Notes under the pieces: model-generated
Told to the model about the DNA's origin: nothing
Seen by the model: the letters and a program-made list of their open reading frames with translations, nothing else
The model's database searches: none
In this document: in pieces, positions 22,030 to 33,769 of the stretch
Position numbering within the stretch: the stretch's first letter is position 1
How the letters are laid out: every line of letters starts with the position of its first letter
From: Silene conica
Lineage: Eukaryota; Streptophyta; Magnoliopsida; Caryophyllales; Caryophyllaceae
Assembly: GCA_029255685.2 (NCBI GenBank)
Contig: CM055313.2
Location: forward strand, 29,880,579 to 29,944,578
Reading direction: 5' to 3'
Length of the DNA stretch: 64,000 nucleotides
Made by a program: the position numbers and the translations under genes

Positions 22030-24785
22030 CTACAACTCAGGAATACGTTTAATTCCCATGGAATTAACGTGCCCTTCATGCTTATCACGCCGTAATGCTT
22101 TAGTGAGAGAATCGGCTATGTTGTCATCCGTAGCGATCTTATCAGTAAATATCTCCTTTTGCTCCACGTAATATCTGATTAGATGAGCTTTCCGTTGTAC
22201 ATGTCTAGCTTTGTTGCTAGACTTATGCTCCTTATCTTGGAAGATGGAATCTTTATTGTCACAATAAACGGTGATCGGGTCATTCGAACTAGGCACTACT
22301 GATAGTCCTTGTAAGAATTGACGCATCCATATTGCTTCCTTAGCTGCTTCCGAAGCGGCATAGTACTCGGACTCAGTTGTAGAATCTGTGGTAACACTTT
22401 GTTTAGAACTTTTCCAGCTAACAGCAGCGCCATTAAGAGTAAAAACGAATCCAGACTGAGATTTCGAGTCGTCTCGATCCGTTTGGAAGCTAGCATCTGC
22501 GTAACCAGTGGCGCAGAGCCTCGTGTCGCCTCCATAAGTCAATCCCCAATCTTTAGTCCTCCGTAGGTACTTAAGAATGTTTTTCACGGCCATCCAGTGT
22601 TGTTCACCTGGATGTGCTCGGAATCGAATTGTCATACTCAATGCATATGCAACGTCTGGACGTGTGCATATCATGGAATACATGATCGATCCTATAGCCG
22701 AAGCGTAAGGAATCCGACTCATGCGCTCTTTCTCTTCCAATGTCTTAGCTTCTTGAGACTTGCTCAAGTGAAGCCTAGTAGCCATGGGAAGGAATCCTTT
22801 CTTGGAGTTCGTCACGCTGAATCTCTCTAGAATCCTATCTATATAAGACTCCTGACTGAGAAACAACATCCGTCGTGATCTATCCCTGTAGATACGGATT
22901 CCCAAAATTCTTTGTGCCTCTCCCAGATCTTTCATCTGGAAATGGTTTTTCAACCATGCTTTAACCGAAGATAGGAGAGGTATGTCATTCCCAATCAGGA
23001 GTATGTCATCGACATACAATGCTAGGAAGACAATCTTGCTCCCACTCGACTTGATATAGAGACATGGTTCCTCGACTGATCGAATGAAACCATTCTCTTT
23101 TATCACTTGGTCGAAGCGATGATTCCAACTCCGTGATGCTTGCTTAAGTCCATAAATGGAACGCTTAAGCTTGCAAACCTTCTTAGGATGTTCTGGATCA
23201 ATAAAACCCTCGGGCTGTACCATGTACAACTCTTCCTCCAAATAACCGTTTAAGAAGGTGGTTTTAACGTCCATCTTCCAGATTTCATAGTCATGAAATG
23301 CGGCAATCGCTAAGATAATTCGAATGGAACGTAGCATGACTACGGGTGCAAAGATCTCATCATAGTGCAAGCCTGGCCCTTGGATGAAACCTTTAGCAAC
23401 TAGTCGTGCCTTGTGAGTATCTTGTTGTCCTTCCACGACATGCTTATCTTGTAAAGCCATTTGCATTGAAGGGGGCGTACCTTTGCAGGTAGGTCCACAA
23501 GATCCCACACGTTGTTCTCATACATGGAGTCCATCCCGGATTGCATGGCTTCTAGCCATAGCTTTGAGTCAGAACTAGTCATGACACCTTTATAGGTTGT
23601 GGGTTCATTACCCTCTAGGAGTAAGATGTCATCTATGTCATGTTCCTCGACCATACCAATGTATCTGTCCGGAGGAATAGTGACTCTTCCCGACCTCCTA
23701 GGTTCCTCAGGAATATCTACCGCAGCCGAGGTTGAAGGAACTGTTTCCTCCAATGGTTGCTCGGTAGTTGGTTCTTGAATCTCCGATAGATCGAAGGTTC
23801 TATTACTCGATTTGTTCTCGAGAAATTCTTTCTCTAAGAACGTCGCACTAGCTGCAACAAAAACACGTTGTTCGGTTGGCGAGTAGAAGTAATGACCAAA
23901 AGTTCCTTTTGGATAACCTATAAAGTATGTCTTGACCGATCGCGGGCCGAGCTTGTCCTCGTGTCTCCACTTGACATATGCTTCGCAGCTCCAAACCCGA
24001 ATAAAGGACAAGTTAGGGACCGTTCCCTTCCATAACTCGTATGGAGTCTTGTCAACAGCTTTAGACGGACTTCGGTTAAGTATTAGAGCGGCTGACAAAA
24101 GAGCATAGCCCCACAATAAATCAGGCACAACGGTGTGACTCATCATGGATCGAACCATATCAAGTAGAGTTCGATTTCTCCGTTTGGACACACCATTTAA
24201 TTGTGGTGTTCCAGGTGGAGTCAACTGTAGAACGGTGCCACAGTCTTTAAGGTGTTGATCAAACTCATGAGAAAGATACTCGCCACCACGATCAGATCGT
24301 AGTGCTTTAATCTTTCTACCCAGTTGGTTTTGTACCCGATTATGGTATTCTTTGAACTTGTCAAAGGATTCACTTTTATGTTTCATTAAGTAGACATAGC
24401 CATATCTACTTAAATCATCTGTGAAAGTGATGAAATACCTATAGCCTTCTCTTGCGTTGATCGACATAGGGCCACATACATCCGTATGTATGAGTCCTAA
24501 TAGGTTGGCAGCGCGCATTCCAACACCTTTGAAGGAAATACGAGTCATCTTACCGATGAGACGTGATTCACACGTGCCATATGATTCGAAATCAAAAGCC
24601 GAGATAGCTCTATTCTGTATGAGCTGTTTTACGCGTTTCTCATTCATATGTCCCATACGGCAGTGCCATAGGTAGGTTTGATCTTTGTCACCAACCTTTA
24701 ACTTCTTATTATTCACGTGTAATATTTCGGTGGTTTGATCTAAAACATAAATTCCATTCATGGAAACTGCCTTGCCATATATCAT
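22030..24785 (-). pseudogene. pol: Copia D pol: integrase, reverse transcriptase, RNase H
   Basis: Two overlapping frames, 24,785 to 23,400 and 23,508 to 22,030, differ by one base, so a small indel near 23,400-23,500 splits pol between integrase and RT. The first frame has the pre-integrase motif WHCRMGH, then HTDVCG, FTDDLSR, SDRGGEY and NGVSKRRNRT (the Glu of the D-D-E triad is replaced by Lys). The second has MDVKTTFLNG, the catalytic YVDDILLIGND, IYGLKQASRSW, DASFQTDRDD, and RNase H TDSTTESEY and CDNKDSIFQ. Upstream, the protease (24,900-25,080) is in a broken stretch with stops. It is most similar to pol of A, on the opposite strand. Confidence 0.9.
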
Positions 24786-25082
24786 ATCGTGTAATGAGAA
24801 AATACAGCTATTATTCTCTATTACAAATGAAAAACTTTGTCAAGTGCAGAAACAGAAATAATGTTTTTGGATAAACTAGGAACATATTAACAGTTATACA
24901 AAGATAACTCGAATCCACTAGGAAGTTGGATCACGTATGTTCCCCCTCGAGACTGTAGCAACTCGTGCTCCATTCCCGACACGCAGGTCAACCTCACCCT
25001 TTATGAGGGGCTCTTGGTTTCGGAGGCCCTGCACATGATTACACAGATGAGAACCACAACCAGTATCTAGTACCCAAGTTCC

Positions 25083-26057
25083 TTAACTTGCATGGTTAAT
25101 CTCAATCATGTGAATAAAAGAAGTAGAAGACATACCAACAGGAGTAATGCGTCCTGCCTTAATGTCCTCGCGATACACGGGGCACATGTGCCTCCAATGC
25201 CCAGTCTTGTGGCAGTGGTGGCATTCCATGCTAGTATCTTGGCTCTTTGTCTTACCCTGTGAGTTGCTCGACTCACCGGGCCCACTCTTAGCAAATCCCG
25301 ACTTCTTGAACTTAGGCTTACCTACCGCTAGGTCGCCTTGAGCTTTAGCTTTCCCTTTACCTTTGCCTTTACTGGAGATCATGAGAACATCCCGCTTCAC
25401 GCTCCCACTTAATTTCAGATCCTTCTCGGTCTGTACGAGAAGGGAGTGGAGCTCATGAGGAGTCTTCTTCATGTCATTCATGTAATAGTTGGCCCTAAAG
25501 AGGGCGAACCCATCATGAAGCGAATAAAGCATTCGATCAACGATTATGTTCTCACTGATCTTGCAATTTAAGGCCTCTAGTTTCTCGATATTCTCAATCA
25601 TGTTGAGAATATGTGGGCTAACAGCTTGACCCTTCTGGAGTTTCGCTTCAAAGAAGCGACAAGTATGTTCATATGAAACGATTCTCGGAGCTTTCGAGAA
25701 TTCGTTTGTGAGCGTGGTGAAAATCTTGTTTGCACCATGGGAAATGAAGCGTCTTTGCAAATTGGATTCCATTGCATAGATAAGTACGTTCTTTATCGCA
25801 CCTGCTTCCATGACGAAGTCGCTATGAGCGCGAACTTCGTTAGATCTAGCTCCAGTTCCTGGGTGTGCCGGAATAGGCTCAGTCAAGTATTTGAGCTTTC
25901 CGTCAGCAAAGGCAGCATTCCGTAATGCCGCTTCCCAGTCAGAGAAGTTTGACACATCATTCCTCAGTCTAGTAGACTGATTCATGAAGTCCATGAAGGC
26001 TTTAAGCCAGGATTCTCGTGCTAGCTTGGCACTTGGCATTGGGTCTTCACCAGCCAT
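25083..26057 (-). CDS. gag: Copia D Gag (UBN2-type capsid with zinc knuckle)
   Basis: A complete 324-codon frame from ATG at 26,057. The body is the plant copia gag fold (LKAFMDFMNQ, MESNLQRRFI, HILNMIENIEKLEAL, ILxM-type helices). A basic linker (KGKGKAKAQG) and the CCHC knuckle CHHCHKTGHWRHMC follow near residue 280. It ends in a stop directly before the protease region; the usual protease motif is recognisable just downstream in the same frame after the stop. Gag forms the virus-like particle and binds the genomic RNA. It is the only long undamaged frame in D. Confidence 0.85.
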   Translation of the reverse strand: MAGEDPMPSAKLARESWLKAFMDFMNQSTRLRNDVSNFSDWEAALRNAAFADGKLKYLTEPIPAHPGTGARSNEVRAHSDFVMEAGAIKNVLIYAMESNLQRRFISHGANKIFTTLTNEFSKAPRIVSYEHTCRFFEAKLQKGQAVSPHILNMIENIEKLEALNCKISENIIVDRMLYSLHDGFALFRANYYMNDMKKTPHELHSLLVQTEKDLKLSGSVKRDVLMISSKGKGKGKAKAQGDLAVGKPKFKKSGFAKSGPGESSNSQGKTKSQDTSMECHHCHKTGHWRHMCPVYREDIKAGRITPVGMSSTSFIHMIEINHAS

Positions 26058-28059
26058 TTGTTATTTAGCAGTTTAAATTTGTACGTGTTCTACACTGAAA
26101 AGAAGATAAAACAAAACGATATAAGCAACTCGTCGTTGTGATTTAAGTCTATTTTAAACTGAATTTAAACTCGTAGACTCATCCATTTATATAATTGATC
26201 TCCCTCAAGAATTATATAAACGATCCCAAGACTCAATTTCCGTAAATTGATAAGCCAACTGTTTGGCTAGTTCTAGATATTATCGAGTGACCATGATGTT
26301 GAGATAAAATAAATCATCTGTTCCCACTTACCCGACGTAGAAGGAGTCATATTATGCCTACCGACGAAGAAGGGATTCATGGGAGTCTGATTTATAAAGA
26401 CTTTTCTCAATTTTCGGTTATACGAGGAAGACCCCATTAACTTGTATTTATTCATTTTAAGTGAACTAAAATCTAGCATAAACGTGAATGAATGAAATAA
26501 AGTGATGGCTTAACATGTGACAAGAGACATCTATATGTCAAAGAAAACTAACGCGTAACCTCTACATGAGTCAGTTTTCAGGCATGTTATAGGTCGTTTG
26601 GTTTTAGGCGGAATATGATGCAAGCTATTATCGATGAAAGTATAAAAGAAAGCAATAAACGTAAATAAAAATCCTAGTGTAGTCTATCCTACCAAAATAA
26701 ACATAAACAACTTTGGAATCCACCGTTGGACCCTAGAAGCTTGTCTTGATGTTCCATCTTGGTCTTTGCAGCGGGAGTGAGCATCCGGTCTCCGTCTTTG
26801 GTCTTCACAAAATTACTAATTTAAATTACAAATATAAACCTATTTACATTCTAATTTAAATACAAAAGTAATTACAAGGCAAAAACCAAAACGGAGATGC
26901 AAGATCTCAAAATTACAAACAAGATCGTGTTCCATCATTACGGTAACACAATCTTCTAAGGCCACACTAAGTTACAACCGTTTGCAAAAATTAAATACGT
27001 TATAAAAGCATTCATAAGCATTCAACAAGACGATAAATAAAATGCATCAACTAAAACAAATTCATTCGTGACATAATTTTGTAATTATGTTTAATAAATT
27101 TTACCAAACCACCTTACGAGATTAAAACTTTTTACCAAACCACCTTACGAGATTAAAACTATGTGATTATACTGTTTTAGTCACATAAATTTTAATAAAC
27201 TATAATCCATTATTTTAAACCTTTTTAAAATAATATGTATCTTACGGGTGTGAACTGTTTCACAAAAGTCAATATACTATTTCCGTATATAGTATATTAC
27301 CATGGGCCAAGGGAAAAAAAATTATTTTCGAAAAATCTGCCAGAGCAGGGTTCGCTCGATCGAGTCACTAGAGTACTCGATCGAGTAACCTTGACAGACT
27401 GGGTTTTGCTCGATCGAGTAAAACAGGCATTCGATCGAACCCAAAAGTTTCCAGAAATTTTTTTTTTCAGAAAAATTAAAATTTCCAGAAAACTGCTCGA
27501 TCGAGATAAAACATGATCGATCGAGGAGCAGTGTCACTCGATCGAGTACTGCAAGTCTCGATCGAGTACTGCAAGTCTCGATCGAGTGACGGGTCATCGG
27601 GGCAGACTACGAACGAGTAGTAATTCGCTGTTCGTAGAATCCAAAGTGCTCGATCGAGCCAAAAAGTGCTCGTTCGAGCCAAAAAGTGCTCGATCGAGTG
27701 ACAAATTGCTGCAAAAACTGCTCGATCGAGCCAGAAAGGGCTCGATCAAGTGACGGGTAGCAAGGGAAGACCACGAACGAGTAAAAATATGCTCGTTTGT
27801 AGAATCCCAAAAACGCTGCTACTGTTTAAAACAAAAACGTGTGTTTATCTTGATTTCAATCGAGTAAATCAACGATAAACAACTACAAATGATTTACATA
27901 CTGTTAAAAATATCGATTAATAAACAATATGCAAATTAAAATCGAAAAATATGATCGATTTCACACAAAATAGGCACACGGCCGAGACATCAACGGGTTT
28001 CAAAATCCGATTATTAAAACATCTTATGAAAAACACAATTGTAAAATTTCGTGGCCTTG
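26058..28059 (-). other. Copia D leader (5' noncoding)
   Basis: About 2 kb between the primer-binding site and gag on the minus strand. It has no convincing frame. Contents: a direct duplication of about 35 bp near 27,107-27,160 (TTTTACCAAACCACCTTACG twice), and the CTCGATCGAG palindrome array described separately. Confidence 0.75.
27355..27750. repeat. Array of CTCGATCGAG palindromes in the D leader
   Basis: Ten exact copies of the 10-bp palindrome CTCGATCGAG start at 27,355, 27,376, 27,409, 27,496, 27,537, 27,557, 27,577, 27,649, 27,689 and 27,721. Near copies start at 27,430 (TTCGATCGAA), 27,516 (ATCGATCGAG), 27,669 (CTCGTTCGAG) and 27,741 (CTCGATCAAG). Spacing is irregular (20 to about 85 bp), partly in 20-bp steps with TACTGCAAGT spacers. 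A longer unit with GAACGAGTA...TTTGTAGAATCC-like arms occurs twice nearby (27,610 and 27,774). Confidence 0.9.
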
Positions 28060-28071
28060 GCTCTGATACCA
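28060..28071 (-). other. Copia D primer-binding site
   Basis: On the minus strand TGGTATCAGAGC lies two bases after the 5' LTR. It is complementary to the 3' end of initiator methionine tRNA, the usual primer of plant copia elements. Confidence 0.9.
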
Positions 28072-28073
28072 CT

Positions 28074-29074
28074 TGTAGGGAATAATCATGTATTCACCCT
28101 AAATATTCCACGATTATAACAAAAATTACATATGCGAATATGGTCATAAGATGAAAAACATGAATAAGAGTACAACTTTAGGTCCTTTGCGCGAATGGCC
28201 TAAGAACAGGAATTAATGGAAATTCCCTCCTATAACTTGCACCCAAGACCCGTCTGAGAAGATGCCGCGTATGCTAGAAAATGCTCTCCAATTGCCTTGT
28301 AATATGGGGAGAGTTATTGTGAGGTTTTGATGTGAGATCTAGGTTTTGGGAAAAGACAGTTCTCAAAACCCTAGTTTTTCTTGAGATCAATAATACCAGT
28401 CAGAAGAATGAGTAGTCTGACAAAAAGAGAGTCCCTCTATATTTGTAATACTCACTCGGCCGAAATAGGTCAAAGGTGAGAGTGGGCTTTCCACTCTTAC
28501 CTTATTCTCTTGCGTGATTCGACCCTAATGCTAAAATATGATTCGCGGGATTTAATTATAAATCGTATACACGTTATCAGATATTAATGTAGTCGATACA
28601 TTAATAATGGTCTGACAAAAATACAATATTGTATAATTAAGTCAATTAATATAACTGTTTATATTAATACACGAATTCAATATTTAATTAAATATAACCG
28701 TTTTTATTTAATTTACGAATTAATCATGTAATCCGTATTAGCTAAAAATTATTTAATCCGTATTAAATAATAATCTCAACATCTCATTGACTAATTTAAT
28801 AGTCAATACCTCTGACTAACTGTTTAGTCATATCCGGCATAAATGTGACTGTACTTTCATACCTTCACATCTCTCAAATGTGTCCTATAGGTGTGACGTA
28901 TAGGGACCAGTTGATTACTGCCATCCGTGTGACAATAACGTCAAACTTATCTAGCAAGCCAACCGTTATCGATAAACGTGGATCAACTGATAATAATACT
29001 GAAGTATGCCCTTGTGATCCTTTAAGAGATTTAATAAGTCATTGTACTAACTGTCAAGGACACCAGCCCCAACA
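28074..29074 (-). repeat. Copia D 5' LTR
   Basis: 1,001 bp. On the minus strand it starts TGTTGGGGCTGGTGTCC and ends TTCCCTACA. It pairs with 20,164-21,163 and differs from it at scattered sites. No reading frame of note. Confidence 0.88.
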
Positions 29075-32000
29075 TTTCCATCCCTTGCCTAATTGGAGAT
29101 GTCCGAGTTGAGAGAGCCTTGTGCGCCTTGGGGGCAAGCATTAGCCTCATGCCACTTAAGATATTCAAGAAGTTGCAAGGTTTTGAGCTTTCTTCTACAT
29201 GAGTTTCTTTGCAACTTGCGGATAGGTCGGTGAGGTATCCAATGGGTCTTGTGGAGGATGTGCCACTCAAGGTAGGGAAGCTAATCATCCCATGCGACTT
29301 TTATGTGATGGATATTCCCGAAGACACAAATGTTCCCATCATTTTGGCGCGCCCATGCCTTGCCACGGGAGGTGCCCTAATTGATGTCAAAAATGAGAAG
29401 TTATCTCTTCAAGTGGGGGATGAGAAGGTGGAGTTCTCTTTGAACAATGCTACGAGTGATCCCTCGGAAGGCAAAGCTTGCTGCATGATAGATGTTATTG
29501 AAGATTGTGTCAACAAAAAAATCAATGAAGGGGACAATAGCTTGCAAGGGTTCCTTGAGGGGAAGTTGAAAGCTTGCAAGGAGTACAAGGAGTATGCCTT
29601 GGCAATGGAGGAAACTACCTTGGAGGAACTGAACATGAAGATTGAAGGCTTGAGAAAGGATGGTAAAAAAGAAGAGAGATCCACGCCTCCTCAAGTGGAG
29701 TTGAAACCTCTTCCCTCTACTCTTAAACATGCTTTCCTTGATTCTAATAACACTTACCCTATTATTGTTAATAGTGAACTCAATGACATAGAACTCGAAA
29801 ATTTGCTTGAGGTTGTGATAAAATACAAGGATGTCATTGGGTATACTATTGATGATATCAAGGGTATTAGTCCCTCTTTTTGCACCCACCGCATCCATTT
29901 AGAGGATGAGGATTCATCATCCGTTGAACCTCAACGCCGCCTTAACCCCACCATGAAGGAGGTGGTTAGAAAGAAGGTGTTGAAGCTCTATGATGCCGGG
30001 ATCATCTACCCTATCTCGGATAGCAAATGGGTGAGTCCGGTACATGTTGTACCTAAGAAAGGAGGGATGACGGTGGTTAAAAATGACAAGAATGAGTTGA
30101 TACCGACTACAACGGAAAACCGGGTGGAGGATGTGTGTGGATTATAGGAGGTTGAACAAGTCCACCCGGAGAGACCACTACCCCCTCTCGTTCATTGATC
30201 AAATGTTGGAGCGCCTAGCTCAACATGACTTCTTTTGTTTTCTTGACAGCTATTCGGGATTTTTCCAAATCCCAATAATTCATCCTAATGACCAAGAGAA
30301 AACCACCTTTACTTGCCACTTCGGCACTTATGCATATAGAAGAATGCCATTCGGATTATGTAATGCCCCGTCCACCTTCCAACGTTGTATGATGTCCATT
30401 TTCTCCGATTTTGTTGAGCAAGAGATGAAAGTTTTTATGGATGACTTCTCCGTTGTGGGAAAATCTTTTGAACATTGCTTAACAAACTTGGAGAAAGTGT
30501 TGAAGAAGTGTGAGGAGACTCATTTGGTGTTGAATTGGGAAAAGTGTAATTTTATGGTGCAAGAAGGGGTAGTTTTGGGACATGTGGTATCAAACCGTGG
30601 GATAGAAGTAGACAAGGCTAAAGTTGAGGTCATTGAAAGCCTCCCACCCCCAACCAATGTCAAAGGGGTGAGGAGTTTCCTTGGTCATGCGGGGTTTTAT
30701 CGCCGTTTCATCAAGGATTTCTCCAAGATAGCTAGGCCTTTGACTGAATTATTAGCCAAGGATACTCCTTTTGTGTTTACTAATCGTTGCCTTGATGCCT
30801 TTGATAGGTTGAAGAAAGCTTTGACAAGTGCTCCAATCATACAACCTCCAGATTGGAATTTGCCATTCAAACTCATGTGTGATGCTAGTGAGCAAGCCTT
30901 GGGGGCGGTCTTGGGGCAAAAGAAAGAAGGAAAAGTTCATGCAATACACTATGCCAGCAAGACCCTTGACGAAACCCAAGTGAACTACTCAACCACCGAG
31001 AAAGAACTCCTAGCGGTAGTCTTCGCTATGGAAAAGTTCCGGACATATTTGGTAGGAGCTAAAGTTGTCGTCCACACCGATCATGCGGCCTTGAAGCATT
31101 TGCTTCTCAAGAAGGAGTCTAAGCCCCGCTTGATTAGGTGGATCTTGTTGCTACATGAGTTTGATATTGAGATAAGGGACAAGAAAGGTGTGGAGAACGT
31201 GGTAGCGGACCATCTCTCTCGGTTATTGAATCAAAATGTGGAGGATGGACTTCCTATAGACGACTCCCTACCCGACGATTACTTGCTAGCCTTGTACTTG
31301 GGAGAAACCCCGTGGTTTGCCGACCATGTCAACTTTTTTGTTTCGGGAGTCGTTCCTTATGGATATGACTCCCATAAGAAGAAGAAGTTTTTCCACGACA
31401 TTAAGCAATTCTTTTGGGATGACCCATGTCTCTACAAGTCATGTGCCGATGGGATGATCCGGAGGTGCATTCCAAATGAAGAAGTCGAATCAATCATCAA
31501 TCATTGTCATGGTATGCCAAGTGGAGGGCATGGAAGTGCAAGGAAAACCGCTTCAAGGGTTCTTCAATGCGGTTTTTATTGGCCAACATTGTGTCATGAT
31601 GTTGCATTACATGTGAAGGGTTGTGATAAATGTCAACGAAGTGGGAACATAACAAGGAGGCACGAGATGGCAATGAATTTCATACTTGAGGTAGAAGTTT
31701 TTGATGTATGGGGGATAGATTACCAAGGGCCTTTCCCTTCCTCCTTTGGAAATGAATACATCCTTGTAGCGGTTGACTATGTGAGCAAATGGGTGGAAGC
31801 AATTCCAACAAAAACTTGTGATGCAAAGTCCGTTACCAAGCTCTTCCAAACTATCATCTTTCCGAGGTTTGGTGTACCAAGGATTTTGATAAGTGATCGG
31901 GGTAGTCATTTCCGGGAGAAAACCTTGGATGCTCTTCTCAAGAAGCATGGGGTGCAACATAGGAGAAGACTTGCCTATCACACCCAAGAAAATGGACAAG

Positions 32001-32503
32001 CTGAAATTTCTAACCGGGAGCTCAAGGTCATCCTCGAAAAAACGGTGAACCGTTCAATAAAGGATTGGTCAATCAAGATTCATGATGCATTGTGGGCCTA
32101 TCGCACCGCCTTTAAAACATCAATTGGAAACTTCACCGTACCGATTGGTGTATGGAAAGTCGTGCCATCTTCCGGTAGAAGTGGAACATTGAGCTTATTG
32201 GGCCATCCGACAATTAAACTTTGATTTGAAGAGTGCGGGGGAGAAGAGGCTCCTTGACATTAATGAGCTTGAAGAATTTCGGTTGGAGGCATATGAAAGT
32301 TCTAGGCTTTACAAGGAAAAAACAAAGAAATTTCATGACAAGGCAATTGTTCGGAGAGAATTCAAGGAAGGGGACCTAGTCCTCCTATTCAACTCAAGAT
32401 TCAAGCTATTCGCGGGGAAGTTAAGGTTGAAATGGTCGGGACCTTTCATAGTGACCCATGTCTTTCCCTATGGCGCGTGGAGATCAAGAGTGGAGATGAC
32501 AAC
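29075..32503 (+). pseudogene. pol: Gypsy B protease, reverse transcriptase, RNase H and integrase (pol), with stops and frameshifts
   Basis: It resumes the gag frame after copia D. The protease core ALCDLGASVSLMP is just upstream of a TGA at 29,197-29,199. The frame continues to about 30,140 (RT N-terminus, SKWVSPVHVVPKKGG) and shifts into the frame 30,131-32,224. That frame has RT motifs [18 protein letters not shown] (catalytic DD), RNase H ([17 protein letters not shown]), the integrase HHCC ([11 protein letters not shown]...CDKCQ) and D-D-E core ([23 protein letters not shown]). A shift near 32,135 and a stop near 32,195 lead into the frame 32,226-32,503, the integrase C-terminus (LKWSGPFIV). 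Copia C interrupts it at 32,504; the last about 30 codons are at 40,649-40,741. Confidence 0.92.
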
Positions 32504-33755
32504 TGTTGGGATATATGTCCTCAAAAATAGTGCGATCACATAATTAAATCTCATGACGAGAATGCGCAAGGGATGATACAAAATTATATAGTTAACTGAC
32601 CGACATTAATCAGTAATGATTGGCTAGCTAGAGTTTGACATTACTGTCGTATGATGGTAGTGGTCAGTTGATCCCTTTAGGTCACACCTATAGGACAATT
32701 CCCTTAATTGATAAACTGATCAAATGTATATTGATACGAGTTGATCAGATTCCTTAAATTCGTATATCGAGAAATCAGAGCTTAAATCTTATTGTAAGAT
32801 TTATGTTTGAAATTGAAACGTGTCAATTGTCAAACATTAAACAATATTTATAAATTATCGTAATTGGAATGAATCGGGTTTAATATCATCACAAATGTTG
32901 TAAATCGTATTGACGATTATTGCAATAACCATTTTGAATTACTAGTCAATTTGTTAAATGTGGTTTATTTAATTTATAAATGATATTTATTTAATAAATA
33001 TGCATTTTAAATTAAGACAATTGTTTCTTGTGATTGTGACATTTTATGTCACACATATACAATTGTACAAATGACAAAATATTAAAATGAGGTACATTTT
33101 ACCTTAAGTGGTACCGGTTTTGTGAAGGGTTGTGGGTTTGTTGTGTGTTATTAATTAACCCAACATATTGATTAAAGTATGTTTAACTTTAATCTTTTAG
33201 GGTGCTACCAAGGGCCACCCTAGTTCATGAGTAAGCTAAAAAGAGCTCCCATCTCCCCTTCCCCATACCACCTACCCGGCACCACAAGCAACCCACCATA
33301 AGATGTGAATTGTTCACATCTTAATATCATTCCAACCTTGTGCTTAGTTTTTCTAGTGTGAGAAAAACTATTAAAACCTCCAAAATATTATCTCATATAT
33401 ATATAATAGGATTATATGATTAATCCCCCAATAGTTGTAGTATTCTTATACTATTTATTCTAATTAGAGATTAGAATATTATTGAAGGAAAACCGTCTCT
33501 AAACCCTAGCTAATGCAAGTTTCGGTTTTTGAGGGATTGTCTTGGGTGCATCTTGGAGGAGGTATTCTACATTGGATACTAAGGGTTGGAGGATCATCCT
33601 AGCACCGGTTTCGTCGGATTGTAAGTATTCGACTCCATTATTCCGCATAAATTATAAGCATGCATAAGATCTTGTAAAACTAATTAAAATGTTAATTAGT
33701 AAATTTATATTAGTAAGACTAATGTTTTGGGTGTATGAGACATTCGAACCTAACA
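32504..33755 (+). repeat. Copia C left LTR (1,252 bp)
   Basis: TGTTGGGATATATG at the start and GAACCTAACA at the end. It contains about 45 bp (around 32,877-32,925) that is missing or replaced in the right LTR. Confidence 0.9.
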
Positions 33756-33757
33756 AT

Positions 33758-33769
33758 TGGTATCAGAGC
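33758..33769 (+). other. Copia C primer-binding site
   Basis: TGGTATCAGAGC two bases after the left LTR, complementary to initiator methionine tRNA. Confidence 0.9.

Larger units (their letters stand above)
20164..29074 (-). mobile_element. Copia element D (minus strand) inserted between gag and protease of B
   Basis: Its LTRs are 20,164-21,163 (3' LTR) and 28,074-29,074 (5' LTR). The flanking B sequence shows a near-perfect TTTC(A/C) target duplication (20,159-20,163; 29,075-29,079). The order on the minus strand is LTR, PBS, a 2-kb leader with a palindrome array, gag, protease, integrase, RT, RNase H, 3' noncoding region, LTR. Stops and a frameshift in pol make it inactive. RT and RNase H resemble element A. 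The LTRs differ at scattered sites, most densely in their left 250 bp. Confidence 0.9.

Noticed and set aside
27355-27750. CRISPR-like array
   Set aside because: The repeats are 10-bp palindromes with irregular spacing inside a plant retrotransposon leader. No cas genes and no prokaryotic context.
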